Shown: positions 14,447-22,098 of the stretch, piece after piece
Layout of the letters: each line of letters starts with the position of its first letter
Numbering within the stretch: the stretch's first letter is position 1
IMG/VR virus record: IMGVR_UViG_3300027996_001587
Coordinates: 1 to 38,318 of that record
Length of the DNA: 38,318 nucleotides
Origin: a virus
Direction: 5' to 3' (one strand)
Made by a program: the position numbers and the translations under genes
Notes under the pieces: model-generated
Databases searched by the model: none
The model's input: the letters and a program-made list of their open reading frames with translations, nothing else
What the model was told of the DNA's origin: nothing

Positions 14447-14579
14447 GGAATTAGATTCTATAAAAGGGAAGTTAGATTATGTTATCTGTCAGATGCAAAA
14501 TTTGCAACAAAGAGTTGATATCGAGTTGCAAGACCCAAAGTTGTGGGTGTCCGAATATGATGACGATTATCTCAGATAA
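14379..14579 (+). CDS. Small coiled-coil hypothetical protein, 66 aa
   Basis: It starts within the tail of the interrupted gene, in another frame. The product has a basic N-terminus (KKKTLKKLIQKP), a predicted coiled coil (EELDSIKGKLDYV...QMQNLQQRVDIEL) and an acidic end (EYDDDYLR). The Shine-Dalgarno is weak. It overlaps the following zinc-ribbon gene by 101 nt, so one of the two starts may be wrong. Confidence 0.5.
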   Translation: MKKKTLKKLIQKPLRFHHQDVHEELDSIKGKLDYVICQMQNLQQRVDIELQDPKLWVSEYDDDYLR

Positions 14580-14727
14580 GATCACAGCTAAAGATCTTAG
14601 TGACGTTGTATTGTTAAATTCTAACAACAATCTAAAGAAGGGTAGCACCTTCAGCAATCAAGAACTAGAATACCAAGAGAACAGGCGGAAACGCAAGGCT
14701 CGCAAACTCGATTTTGAAATCCGATGA
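14479..14727 (+). CDS. Small zinc-finger-like protein, 82 aa
   Basis: The N-terminus has C-K-I-C ... SCKTQSCGCPN, a Cys-rich cluster (C6, C9, C17 and C22/C24) fit for zinc. It is followed by DLSDVVLLNSNNN and a basic helix rich in Arg/Lys (ENRRKRKARKLDFEIR). This resembles a small conserved cyanophage gene, without known function. It overlaps the upstream coiled-coil gene heavily, and its stop overlaps the next ATG (ATGA). Confidence 0.65.
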   Translation: MLSVRCKICNKELISSCKTQSCGCPNMMTIISDKITAKDLSDVVLLNSNNNLKKGSTFSNQELEYQENRRKRKARKLDFEIR

Positions 14728-14939
14728 TTAACCTAGACCAACGCTATCACGATTACCTTCACACCAATAAGTGTTTTAACATTGATGGTGTCTGTGAAAA
14801 AGTAAAAGCTTATGGTTATACTTGTAATAGTAATGAGATCACTGGTTATTATGTTTCAACAGAAAACAAAAAATTATATTATGACATGAATGAAAAATTT
14901 CTTAGAATGGATTCTGTTAAAGTCAAATCTGTTAAATAA
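14724..14939 (+). CDS. Small hypothetical protein, 71 aa
   Basis: The ATGA overlap with the preceding gene supports the start. A soluble Tyr/Lys-rich protein (RYHDYLHTNKCF, GYYVSTENKKLYYDM) with no recognisable domain. It belongs to the run of tiny genes downstream of the tRNAs. Confidence 0.6.
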   Translation: MINLDQRYHDYLHTNKCFNIDGVCEKVKAYGYTCNSNEITGYYVSTENKKLYYDMNEKFLRMDSVKVKSVK

Positions 14940-14956
14940 AACTAATATGTAAACTC

Positions 14957-15130
14957 ATGGAACTACAATCATCGGAAAAACAGTTTGTATATGAGATGCT
15001 TTCTAGACAAGTTACCGAGTGTAATGACATCGAAGAAGTAAAAGATATATTATTGCAATATGCAATGCTTTATTTAAAACAACAAGAAGTTTTATCTTGT
15101 TTGGGTCCACCTCCTACAATAAAAATCTAA
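14957..15130 (+). CDS. Tiny hypothetical protein, 57 aa
   Basis: The ATG at 14957 opens a 57-codon helical frame (SEKQFVYEMLSRQVTE... VKDILLQYAMLYLKQQ) ending PPPTIKI at a TAA (15128-15130), 4 nt before the next ATG. It fits exactly between its neighbours and has the local codon use. No Shine-Dalgarno is visible and no family is recognised. Confidence 0.5.
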   Translation: MELQSSEKQFVYEMLSRQVTECNDIEEVKDILLQYAMLYLKQQEVLSCLGPPPTIKI

Positions 15131-15134
15131 AAAC

Positions 15135-15413
15135 ATGTCCGACCTCAACTTGTCCGATTTAAAATTGGAACGTAAGGAATGCCCTAAATGTGGGGCTGTC
15201 TGGATGAACGGTCAACATTACTGGCATACAGGTGCAATGGGATCCGATTTGGATCTTGCTGGATTAGTTTGCAACAATCATGGTGATGCCAATTGTATCA
15301 ACCCTCTCAAGGGCATAGAAGGTGGGGACACATGGGCTGATCGCTATGTGGACCTGACAAATGATTTCGCAGATCTTCACAAAAAAATGACTGACGAGTA
15401 TGAAAAGGATTGA
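15135..15413 (+). CDS. Small zinc-binding-like protein, 92 aa
   Basis: C-P-K-C (residues 16-19), then W-rich segment MNGQHYWHTG, C46 and C54 (VCNNHGDANCIN) make a possible four-Cys/His zinc site. The C-terminus is an acidic helix (DLTNDFADLHKKMTDEYEKD). It resembles a small protein family found in many cyanomyoviruses; no role is known. A consensus promoter begins inside its last codons. Confidence 0.7.
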   Translation: MSDLNLSDLKLERKECPKCGAVWMNGQHYWHTGAMGSDLDLAGLVCNNHGDANCINPLKGIEGGDTWADRYVDLTNDFADLHKKMTDEYEKD

Positions 15414-15438
15414 CATCCGTCTCTCAATCCCTTATAAT
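15410..15438 (+). promoter_or_regulatory. Consensus sigma70 promoter TTGACA-N17-TATAAT
   Basis: TTGACA at 15410-15415 and TATAAT at 15433-15438, with the ideal 17-nt spacer. It overlaps the end of the 15135 gene and sits 23 nt before the ATG at 15461. It should be read by unmodified host polymerase early in infection. Confidence 0.88.
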
Positions 15439-15460
15439 GACTAGGTAATCAATCAAACCC

Positions 15461-15676
15461 ATGACACTGCCATCTAAGTTCAAGAAAGACATTCAAACTC
15501 TTCGTGGTGCTTCTAACGGTGATTTTCTCTTGGATGTAAAAAATCCAAAACTCTTCAAGAAAGTTCGTCGTTATTATGAGAATGAAGGAGTTGTTTTTTC
15601 TGGTGATCCTCTTGATGATTATGAAATTCTGATGGAACAAATCTACGCTGATCTTGAAATAGTAGAGGTAAAGTGA
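15461..15676 (+). CDS. Small hypothetical protein, 71 aa
   Basis: First gene behind the consensus promoter. The product is soluble and mixed (FKKDIQTLRGASNGDFLLDV, VRRYYENEGVVFSGDPLDDYEIL). The AGAGG in its last codons serves the next gene. No domain is recognised; early expression is predicted from the promoter. Confidence 0.65.
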   Translation: MTLPSKFKKDIQTLRGASNGDFLLDVKNPKLFKKVRRYYENEGVVFSGDPLDDYEILMEQIYADLEIVEVK

Positions 15677-15915
15677 TGAAAGTTCTTCTAGAACGCTTTC
15701 CTTATCGTTATGTTGAATGTGGTACGTTGGAAATCAACGATATGCCAGACTATCGCATTCAAAAAGCAGACAGTTGGACTAAACGTTATAGTGACATGTA
15801 TCTTTGTGACAATCAAATGCAACTTATGACTGCAATGGAAGATTTTGAATACACTAAATGGCTTGATCCTGCTGGTGTACCTAACTACGTAAGAGATATT
15901 GTAAGACGTGATTGA
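15676..15915 (+). CDS. Small hypothetical protein, 79 aa
   Basis: The ATG at 15676 overlaps the previous TGA (TGATG) and lies behind AGAGG; a GTG three bases earlier would add one residue. Composition is Met-, Tyr- and Asp-rich (YRYVECGTLEINDMPDYRI, RYSDMYLCDNQMQLMTAMED). The C-terminus has NYVRDIVRRD. No motif is recognised. Its last 8 nt overlap the next gene. Confidence 0.6.
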   Translation: MKVLLERFPYRYVECGTLEINDMPDYRIQKADSWTKRYSDMYLCDNQMQLMTAMEDFEYTKWLDPAGVPNYVRDIVRRD

Positions 15916-16477
15916 AACTTTTAAACCACCATTTATTTTTTGGACAGAGATTCCAAATCACAAACAAATAAAAGAAAAGTATTTACCTCAAATCAAAAAA
16001 AGTTTTGAGGAAAATAAAGAATCTATGGTAGTTTCTCGATGGAACTGTGAAGATTCTTATTCTTCTATTGATGTTTCAACTCCTTTTCTTAGAGAAACCG
16101 AGTTTGCAGACTCTGTTATTTGGGATCCTTTGGATCAAATGCTTTCCGAGGTTGATATCTGCCAATATCCCATAGAAAGTGAATTGTCAAATATATGGTT
16201 TAATTATTACGTCAAGAGTGGATATCAAGAAGTCCATATTCATGATGGAGCTAACTTTCCATCTTTTTCTGGAATTTATTTGATGGACGTTAATGAACCA
16301 AATACAACAGGTTTTATTGTGATGGATCAAATACATTATCTAAATTCTACAATTTTAACAAAAGATATTAAAGAAGGTAGTGTAGTACTATTTCCCTCAA
16401 ATTTACCTCATTATGTCAATCCAGTAAAAGATAATAGACATACAGTTTCATTTAATATTATATCAAAATTTAAATAA
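15908..16477 (+). CDS. 2OG-Fe(II) oxygenase-like protein, 189 aa
   Basis: The iron-binding H-x-D is in QEVHIHDGANFPSF, followed by SGIYLMDV and TGFIVMD strands; the distal His is in FPSNLPHYV and the 2OG-contact Arg in NRHTVSFNII. This is the double-stranded beta-helix core in its usual order. The start is GTG (15908), 8 nt inside the previous gene. Substrate unknown; it lies just before the glycan cluster, but the structured gap after it suggests a separate transcript. Confidence 0.75.
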   Translation: MIETFKPPFIFWTEIPNHKQIKEKYLPQIKKSFEENKESMVVSRWNCEDSYSSIDVSTPFLRETEFADSVIWDPLDQMLSEVDICQYPIESELSNIWFNYYVKSGYQEVHIHDGANFPSFSGIYLMDVNEPNTTGFIVMDQIHYLNSTILTKDIKEGSVVLFPSNLPHYVNPVKDNRHTVSFNIISKFK

Positions 16478-16483
16478 TATATT

Positions 16484-16518
16484 TGACCCCGTTGGTAAGG
16501 GTCACAAAACATGCCAAC
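16484..16518 (+). other. Possible RNA pseudoknot
   Basis: TGACCC (16484-16489) pairs with GGGTCA (16499-16504). The loop holds GTTGG (16491-16495), which can pair with CCAAC (16514-16518), giving an H-type pseudoknot. It lies in the gap after the oxygenase gene and before a terminator. It could be a 3'-end structure or a small RNA. Confidence 0.4.
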
Positions 16519-16534
16519 TGGCGAGCCTGATCCC

Positions 16535-16565
16535 AAAAAGACCCTTGACAATGAGGGTCTTTTTT
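16535..16565 (+). terminator. Terminator whose loop carries a -35 box
   Basis: The stem AAAAAGACCCT/AGGGTCTTTTT (16535-16545 with 16554-16564) runs straight into the T-tract. The TTGACA at 16545-16550 sits at the stem top and loop. It ends the 15461-16477 transcript. Confidence 0.85.
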
Positions 16566-16573
16566 AGTATGAT
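16545..16573 (+). promoter_or_regulatory. Sigma70-type promoter TTGACA-N17-TATGAT driving the glycan cluster
   Basis: The -35 is in the terminator loop and the -10 TATGAT (16568-16573) follows the T-tract after exactly 17 nt. It is the only strong promoter I see before the 13-kb cluster starting at 16600. AAGGA (about 16581) is the ribosome-binding site. Confidence 0.8.
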
Positions 16574-16599
16574 ACATAGGAAGGAATTTAAATTAAAAC

Positions 16600-17655
16600 A
16601 TGTCCGAATATAAAAAAACAGCATTGGTCCTAGGTGCTGGTGGATTTATCGGGAGTCATATGGTAAAGCGCCTTCGAGCAGAAGGCTATTGGGTGCGTGG
16701 TGTTGATCTGAAGAGACCAGAATATTCAGACACTGAAGCAAACGAGTTTATTCAAGGTGACTTGCGTGATAGAAGTTTTGTTCGTCGTTGTATTCGTACC
16801 ACTGGTATCAATGGTGGGTTCTATGCACAGATTGTAGATAAGTTTCTGTCACCTTTTGATGAGATCTATCAGTTTGCTGCTGATATGGGTGGTGCAGGAT
16901 TCGTATTCACTGGTGAGAATGATGCAGATATCATGCACAACTCAGTGTCTATCAATCTGAATGTACTTGAAGAACAACATCTTCTTAATCTGGATAAGGA
17001 TACAAACAAGACTAAAATTTTCTATTCTGGTTCTGCTTGCATGTATCCAGAGCACAATCAATTAGACCCTGATAACCCCGATTGCCGTGAAGAATCTGCG
17101 TACCCTGCTGCTCCTGATTCAGAGTACGGCTGGGAAAAACTCTTTAGTGAAAGACTTTACTTTGCTTACAACCGTAATCATGGCATTCCTGTTCGGGTTG
17201 CTCGCTATCACAACATCTTTGGCCCCGAAGGAACCTGGGACGGTGGAAGAGAGAAGGCACCAGCTGCAATCAGCCGTAAAGTCGCTTACCTCCCAGAGGT
17301 CGGTGGAGCTATCGAGGTGTGGGGAGATGGCCTACAAACTCGTTCCTTCCTGTACATTGACGAATGCATTGAAGCGACTAGACGATTGATGGACAGTGAC
17401 TTTATGGGACCAGTTAATATTGGTTCTGAAGAGATGGTCACTATTAACGAATTGGTTGAGATTGCTGCTAAAGTTTCTGGTAAGGTTGTTAGGAAGAAGT
17501 ATAAACTGGATGCACCTCAGGGTGTACGTGGACGCAATTCTAATAATGATCTAATTAGTGAGAAACTTGGTTGGGATTATTCACAGTCACTAGAAGAAGG
17601 TATTCGCAAAACATATGAATGGATTGGGGTTCAAATTGAAAATGAAAAATTTTAA
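16600..17655 (+). CDS. GDP-mannose 3,5-epimerase-like extended SDR
   Basis: An extended short-chain dehydrogenase, 351 residues. The Rossmann motif is GAGGFIG (12-18). The segment ADMGGAGF and the active-site triad positions S145/C147 (SGSACMYP) and Y176-x3-K180 (YGWEK) fit GDP-mannose 3,5-epimerase, as do RYHNIFGP, GTWDGGREKAPAA, WGDGLQTRSF and PQGVRGRNSNN. That enzyme converts GDP-D-mannose to GDP-L-galactose or GDP-L-gulose. It is the first gene of the glycan cluster, behind its own promoter, and would provide an unusual L-sugar donor for the downstream glycosyltransferases. Family fit is very good; exact product is inferred. Confidence 0.9.
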   Translation: MSEYKKTALVLGAGGFIGSHMVKRLRAEGYWVRGVDLKRPEYSDTEANEFIQGDLRDRSFVRRCIRTTGINGGFYAQIVDKFLSPFDEIYQFAADMGGAGFVFTGENDADIMHNSVSINLNVLEEQHLLNLDKDTNKTKIFYSGSACMYPEHNQLDPDNPDCREESAYPAAPDSEYGWEKLFSERLYFAYNRNHGIPVRVARYHNIFGPEGTWDGGREKAPAAISRKVAYLPEVGGAIEVWGDGLQTRSFLYIDECIEATRRLMDSDFMGPVNIGSEEMVTINELVEIAAKVSGKVVRKKYKLDAPQGVRGRNSNNDLISEKLGWDYSQSLEEGIRKTYEWIGVQIENEKF

Positions 17656-18481
17656 ACTTTTTTGTGACAGTTTTACCCATCTAACGAACGGAAACAAAGG
17701 ATATACAACTCACGGAAAAGAATCCAAATACATTAGATGGGCTCATGAGGGGCATCAGAATCAATCGGCAACATTCTCAAAACTTCAACAGGGTGATCAA
17801 ACCTTTTATGTTGATAAGTTTTTACCCCTTGGATTAAAGGATACACAAAGTCAAACAAAATACGGAATGATTTTGGAATGTGGTTGGATGATGCAACCAC
17901 TAATTGATGATGTAAAACAAAAACTAACAGAATACATGAACTGTTATGAATATATTTTTACATGGTCAGAAGAGTTGTGTAATCTCCATGAACGGATTAA
18001 GTGGATTCCTGGATCTGGTTCATGGATTCGTGAACCACAAATCTATCCAAAGAGTAAGTTAGTATCAATTATTTCATCTAACAATTCTTTCTTGCCTGGT
18101 CATCAAGACCGCCTACATATGGTAGAGCAACTTAAAGATTATGCTCCTTTGTTTGGACGTGGATTCAACGAAGTAGAATACAAAGAAGAAGCCTTAGCAG
18201 ATTATATGTTCTCAGTGGCAATTGAGAATATGGATAACTGGTTTACTGAAAAACTTCTAGATTGTTTCTTATGTGGTACTGTTCCAATTTTCTATGGGAC
18301 GCCAAATATTGGCAAATGGTTCAATACTGACGGTATCATTATCTTGGACGATAATTTTGATATTGAAGCACTTACCGAAGAAATGTATCACGAAAGAAAA
18401 GATGCCATTGAAGATAATTTCAATCGTGCTTTAAAAATGGAAGTTGTTGAAGATTTTATCTGGGAAAATTATTTCGCATGA
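17642..18481 (+). CDS. GT10 fucosyltransferase-like protein
   Basis: The C-terminal half has the alpha-1,3-fucosyltransferase (GT10) signature: YMFSVAIENMDNWFTEKLLD, then CFLCGTVPIFYG and GIIILDD. In GT10 this segment binds GDP-fucose. The N-terminal half is the acceptor domain and is divergent. I chose the ATG at 17642 (14-nt overlap with the epimerase gene) over one at 17615. GT10 enzymes use GDP-L-fucose; the upstream epimerase yields GDP-L-galactose, a close relative, so the donor may differ. The stop overlaps the next ATG. Confidence 0.82.
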   Translation: MKNFKLFCDSFTHLTNGNKGYTTHGKESKYIRWAHEGHQNQSATFSKLQQGDQTFYVDKFLPLGLKDTQSQTKYGMILECGWMMQPLIDDVKQKLTEYMNCYEYIFTWSEELCNLHERIKWIPGSGSWIREPQIYPKSKLVSIISSNNSFLPGHQDRLHMVEQLKDYAPLFGRGFNEVEYKEEALADYMFSVAIENMDNWFTEKLLDCFLCGTVPIFYGTPNIGKWFNTDGIIILDDNFDIEALTEEMYHERKDAIEDNFNRALKMEVVEDFIWENYFA

Positions 18482-19185
18482 AACCTTGTTTAATTCATCA
18501 TCCTGCAGGTATTGGGGATATTTTTTATCTCCAATCTGTAGCAAGAAAGTATATCTCCATGGGTTATGATGTTGTCTGGCCTATAAAAGATAAACTTATG
18601 TGGATGGCAGAATATATTCCAGATATTAATTTTGTTTCTGAAAATAGTGAATTTCCATTGAAACAATACTGGGGCCAAGATGCAGTTATCGCAACTCCAC
18701 AATATGCATATCTGGGAATCATGCGACCTCACTTATGGGGTATCGGTGATTCTCTTATTATGTCATCTAAGTATTCTGTTCTTGGTTGGGATTCAGATAT
18801 TTGGAGAGATAACTTCAAATATAATAGGAACAAAGAAAAGGAAGATGAATTGTATTATAATGTTCTTGGTTTGAGTGATGATAGTGAATATGTGTATGTG
18901 AATCAGTTTTATAATACTGAAAATAAAACACATGAATTATTTGATGAAAAGGTATTTGATTATCCAATCGTCCTGAATCAAATCATTGACGGATTTACTC
19001 CTTTTGATTGGTGCAAAGTATTTGAAAATGCCAAAGAGATTTATACTCGACCAACATCAATCAGTTTTATCATTGATACTTTGAAAATAAACGCTAAAGT
19101 TTACTATTATACTTTCGACAAAGAAAACTACGATCAAGTTCATTACATCTTTAACAATGTCACAGAATACATTAGCAATGATTGA
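18478..19185 (+). CDS. GT9-like (heptosyltransferase-fold) protein, copy 1
   Basis: The N-terminus LIHHPAGIGDIFYLQSVA followed by GYDVVWPI is the GxGD motif of GT9/heptosyltransferase-like GT-B proteins. The C-terminus TRPTSISFIIDTL matches the donor-site helix region of that fold. At 235 residues it is shorter than classical WaaC/WaaF (about 320). It is paralogous to the gene at 20442: both hold YNVLGL.DD.EYVYVN and FDWCKV. The start overlaps the GT10 stop (ATGA). Donor and acceptor are unknown. Confidence 0.7.
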   Translation: MKPCLIHHPAGIGDIFYLQSVARKYISMGYDVVWPIKDKLMWMAEYIPDINFVSENSEFPLKQYWGQDAVIATPQYAYLGIMRPHLWGIGDSLIMSSKYSVLGWDSDIWRDNFKYNRNKEKEDELYYNVLGLSDDSEYVYVNQFYNTENKTHELFDEKVFDYPIVLNQIIDGFTPFDWCKVFENAKEIYTRPTSISFIIDTLKINAKVYYYTFDKENYDQVHYIFNNVTEYISND

Positions 19186-19804
19186 TAACTACGAGAGAAC
19201 TCCTGAGGGAATAGTTCGTCAAGTAAATGTTGAACCAATCTCATATGACAAATCATATGTTGAGAACAGTTACGTTAGGTATGGTGAGGCTACAAACTAC
19301 ATGTCTCATCTAAGACTTGGTAATATTATTGGAACACTTGGTTTTGTTCCTGAAAGTATTCTTGATGTTGGATATGGCAATGGATCTTTTCTGGAAGCCT
19401 CTTCAAAAATAATTCCAAATTGCTACGGTCACGATATTTCAACATATCCTATTCCACCTAAGTGTAAGTTTGTTGAAGATATTACTAGTAGTTTCTTTGA
19501 GGTTATTACCTTCTTTGATTCACTAGAGCATTTTGAAGATATTGATTTTGTAAAGGATCTGAAGTGTGATTTTGCCTGTATTACGGTTCCAAATTGTCAC
19601 TATATAGATGATGAATGGTTTTTAAATTGGAAGCATAGACGACCCGATGAGCATCTATGGCATTTCAATGAAGAATCTCTCGTTAGATTTATGAATTTAA
19701 GAGGATTTTATCTATTGACTTCTAGTAATATTGAAGATACAATTAGAAAAAATCTAAATCAAAAAGAAGACAACATTTTGACCTGTATTTTTGGGAGACG
19801 TTGA
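19178..19804 (+). CDS. SAM-dependent methyltransferase
   Basis: Motif I is ILDVGYGNGSFLEAS and the acidic motif is VITFFDSLEHFED, a class I Rossmann methyltransferase of the Methyltransf_23 type; WHFNEESL is typical of that group. The ATG at 19178 gives an 8-nt overlap with the previous gene; one at 19157 would add seven residues. The likely target is a sugar or glycan hydroxyl, since all neighbours are glycan genes. Confidence 0.82.
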   Translation: MIDNYERTPEGIVRQVNVEPISYDKSYVENSYVRYGEATNYMSHLRLGNIIGTLGFVPESILDVGYGNGSFLEASSKIIPNCYGHDISTYPIPPKCKFVEDITSSFFEVITFFDSLEHFEDIDFVKDLKCDFACITVPNCHYIDDEWFLNWKHRRPDEHLWHFNEESLVRFMNLRGFYLLTSSNIEDTIRKNLNQKEDNILTCIFGRR

Positions 19805-19806
19805 AA

Positions 19807-20442
19807 ATGGGACAACTGAATGAAGCAGTACGAATCAAAGAAGTACTTGATTACTATGATATCGAAAATTTTGTAGAGACTGGAACAGGTAAAGCTGAAG
19901 TTGTGAGGACTGTTGTAGATGCAGATCCCAATCAAAATATTCATACCATTGAGATCATGGAAGATGTGTATAAATTTAATATGAAAAAGTTTCATTATCT
20001 TGAAAATGTAAATTGGCATCTGGGAAATTCGTTTGAAGTTATTCCTAAAATTCTTTCAGAACTAAAATCAAATACTTTATTCTGGTTGGATGCTCACTTC
20101 CCAGCCACGATGGGTAAAGATAATCTAATCTTTGATTATGGTCTTGAACCTGATCTTGACAAGAGACTTCCTCTTCAAAAAGAACTGGAGATTATTACAT
20201 CTCTTCGTGATGTGAGTAATGATGCCTTTGTTATTGATGATCTTCGCATCTATGAAGATGGAGATTTTGAGACTGGAAACTGGGATGAGAGGTCTAAGTA
20301 TGGTGGAGATGGTATCGATTTCATCGAAGAACTATTTGGCGAAACTCATTGTGTCATTAGATCTTATAATGCTCAAGGATTCATTATTCTTCTACCACTA
20401 TCAACCAAAGATGAAGACTTTGAAAAACTATTGTTGATGTGA
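19807..20442 (+). CDS. Class I methyltransferase-fold protein of unknown role
   Basis: The N-terminal part NFVETGTGKAEVVRTVV resembles motif I, followed by IHTIEI at the ribose-binding position and NTLFWLDAHFPA as a DAH motif. C-terminal FVIDDLRIY is a further acidic strand. It may be a methyltransferase (FkbM-like) or a related glycan-modifying enzyme. The ATG at 19807 follows GGGAG; a TTG at 19801 overlaps the previous stop and would add two residues. Confidence 0.6.
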   Translation: MGQLNEAVRIKEVLDYYDIENFVETGTGKAEVVRTVVDADPNQNIHTIEIMEDVYKFNMKKFHYLENVNWHLGNSFEVIPKILSELKSNTLFWLDAHFPATMGKDNLIFDYGLEPDLDKRLPLQKELEIITSLRDVSNDAFVIDDLRIYEDGDFETGNWDERSKYGGDGIDFIEELFGETHCVIRSYNAQGFIILLPLSTKDEDFEKLLLM

Positions 20443-21188
20443 TGAAAGTAGGATTAATTTATCAACCATGTGGTCTTGGTGATATCCTATTCATGCAGAA
20501 ATTGGGATATCACATTCATGATCAGGGGTACAAAGTTTATTGGCCAGTAATTCATGAATTCAAATGGCTCAATGATTACATTGATGATTTTGAATTTGTC
20601 TCTTGGGAGGACGAGGGTAATCCAACTAGCACGATTCCAGATGCTCCACAGTTTCCTTTTAAAGAAGAATACGTTCTTGGTGCCCCAAATAAGATCACCG
20701 ATGAGTTATATTTCCTTCAGGGATGTGGATATCATGAGCAGATGAAAGGTAAATATGAGAGAGCAGGAGTAGACTGGCAGGATTATGGGGATTATATTAA
20801 GTTCAACAGAAACAAAGAAAAAGAAGATGAACTTTTTTATAATGTATTGGGTCTAAATGATGATGAAGAATATGTATATGTAAATCGAATTTATTTCCCC
20901 AGAGCTGATGGTTTTAAGGATAACATATCTACAGATCCAAAAGATTATGATGGTAAAAGAGTAATTGAAAATAAAATCATTCCTGGTTATACTCTATTTG
21001 ATTGGTGTAAAGTTTTAGAAAAAGCATCTGCATTATTCATGATGGAGACCTCTATTAATTACCTATTGGAATCTCCTCAAATGTATGATACAATAGCAAA
21101 GAAACCTTTGTATCTTTGGAATAGATGGAATCATTTTAATGATGTTTCTTATCTGCATAAATTACCTTGGAAATATCAATACCTATGA
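20442..21188 (+). CDS. GT9-like protein, copy 2
   Basis: It is a paralogue of the 18478 gene: PCGLGDILFMQKL, then GYKVYWPV, then the shared block NRNKEKEDEL.YNVLGL.DD and FDWCKV. It differs by an insert in the middle (about residues 60-105). The start at 20442 overlaps the previous TGA (TGATG). The C-terminus ends in a basic aromatic tail. As for copy 1, donor and acceptor are unknown. Confidence 0.68.
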   Translation: MKVGLIYQPCGLGDILFMQKLGYHIHDQGYKVYWPVIHEFKWLNDYIDDFEFVSWEDEGNPTSTIPDAPQFPFKEEYVLGAPNKITDELYFLQGCGYHEQMKGKYERAGVDWQDYGDYIKFNRNKEKEDELFYNVLGLNDDEEYVYVNRIYFPRADGFKDNISTDPKDYDGKRVIENKIIPGYTLFDWCKVLEKASALFMMETSINYLLESPQMYDTIAKKPLYLWNRWNHFNDVSYLHKLPWKYQYL

Positions 21189-21679
21189 TTGAAACAGTAG
21201 AATATAAGAGACACTTTTACCCAAAGTTCCAGACTGAAGGTAATGCATCTCAGTTTGCTATTCCTTTTGCACTACATGTTTGCAAAGGTCTTGGTTATGA
21301 TATTGGATGTATGAAACCAGAGTGGGCTTTACCTAATGCCACTCCTATTGATCTTGATTTTGATGATCCATGGGATGCTGATAATCTTCCAGAAAATGTT
21401 TCTCCAGACTACATCTTTTCTAGTCATTGCTTGGAACATGTTCCTGACTGGGTGGCTACTATGGATTACTGGCATAATAAACTTACAGTCGGTGGAACTT
21501 TATTTTTATATCTTCCTGATTTTAGTCAAAGGTATTGGAGACCTTGGAATAATTACAAGCATAAGCATGTATTCACTCCAGAAATTATTGAACAATATAT
21601 GTTTGATCGTGGATATAAAAATGTGTTTGTATCAGGTATAGATCTCAATAATTCATTCATGGTAATGGGACAAAAATGA
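21185..21679 (+). CDS. SAM-dependent methyltransferase-like protein, 164 aa
   Basis: LGYDIGCMKPEWALP is a degenerate motif I; IDLDFDDPWD is motif II, and DYIFSSHCLEHVPDW is the motif IV and helix that define Methyltransf_11 proteins. GGTLFLYLPD is the following strand. It starts in an ATGA overlap with copy 2 of the GT9-like gene and so mirrors the GT9-methyltransferase pair at 18478-19804. The motif I loop lacks the usual GxGxG, so binding could differ. Confidence 0.7.
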   Translation: MIETVEYKRHFYPKFQTEGNASQFAIPFALHVCKGLGYDIGCMKPEWALPNATPIDLDFDDPWDADNLPENVSPDYIFSSHCLEHVPDWVATMDYWHNKLTVGGTLFLYLPDFSQRYWRPWNNYKHKHVFTPEIIEQYMFDRGYKNVFVSGIDLNNSFMVMGQK

Positions 21680-22098
21680 AACTGAGACCCAAACTAATTT
21701 TTGTGAATGGATGCTTTGATATCTTACATCCTGGTCATATTAAAATGTTTGAACATGCAAGAAGTCTTGGAACCAAATTGATTGTTGCCATTGACTCTGA
21801 TCAAAAGGTAAAACAAATGAAAGGTGATTCAAGACCTATTAACAATCAAGATGATAGAAAATTTATTCTTGAGGCCATTCGATACATAGATGAGGTAATC
21901 ATTTTTAATTCTAAAGATGAACTACAGGAACTTGTCAAAACGATAAAACCTGCTATAATGATGGTTGGATCTGATTATAAAGGAAAGGAAGTTGTAGGGT
22001 CTGATTATGCAAAGGAAGTTAGGTTTTTCACCAAAGTCGAAGGATACTCTACAAGTAAAATCATTGAAAGTATTACTGATCGGAGAGTCTTGTGTTGA
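21676..22098 (+). CDS. Heptose-1-phosphate adenylyltransferase-like (HldE C-domain/RfaE2)
   Basis: FVNGCFDILHPGHIKMFEHA holds the HxGH nucleotidyltransferase motif; KLIVAIDSD, DDRKFILEAI and MMVGSDYKGKEVVG match RfaE2-type proteins, ending with STSKII. It would activate heptose-1-phosphate to ADP- or GDP-heptose. Glycerol-3-phosphate cytidylyltransferase is a relative and cannot be excluded. In E. coli this domain is the C-terminal half of HldE; here it is a separate gene placed before the kinase. The start overlaps the methyltransferase stop (ATGA). Confidence 0.83.
   Translation: MKLRPKLIFVNGCFDILHPGHIKMFEHARSLGTKLIVAIDSDQKVKQMKGDSRPINNQDDRKFILEAIRYIDEVIIFNSKDELQELVKTIKPAIMMVGSDYKGKEVVGSDYAKEVRFFTKVEGYSTSKIIESITDRRVLC

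Noticed and set aside
16482-16490. TTGACC at 16483 as a -35 box
   Set aside because: No -10-like sequence at 16-18 nt; the bases are better explained by the stem.
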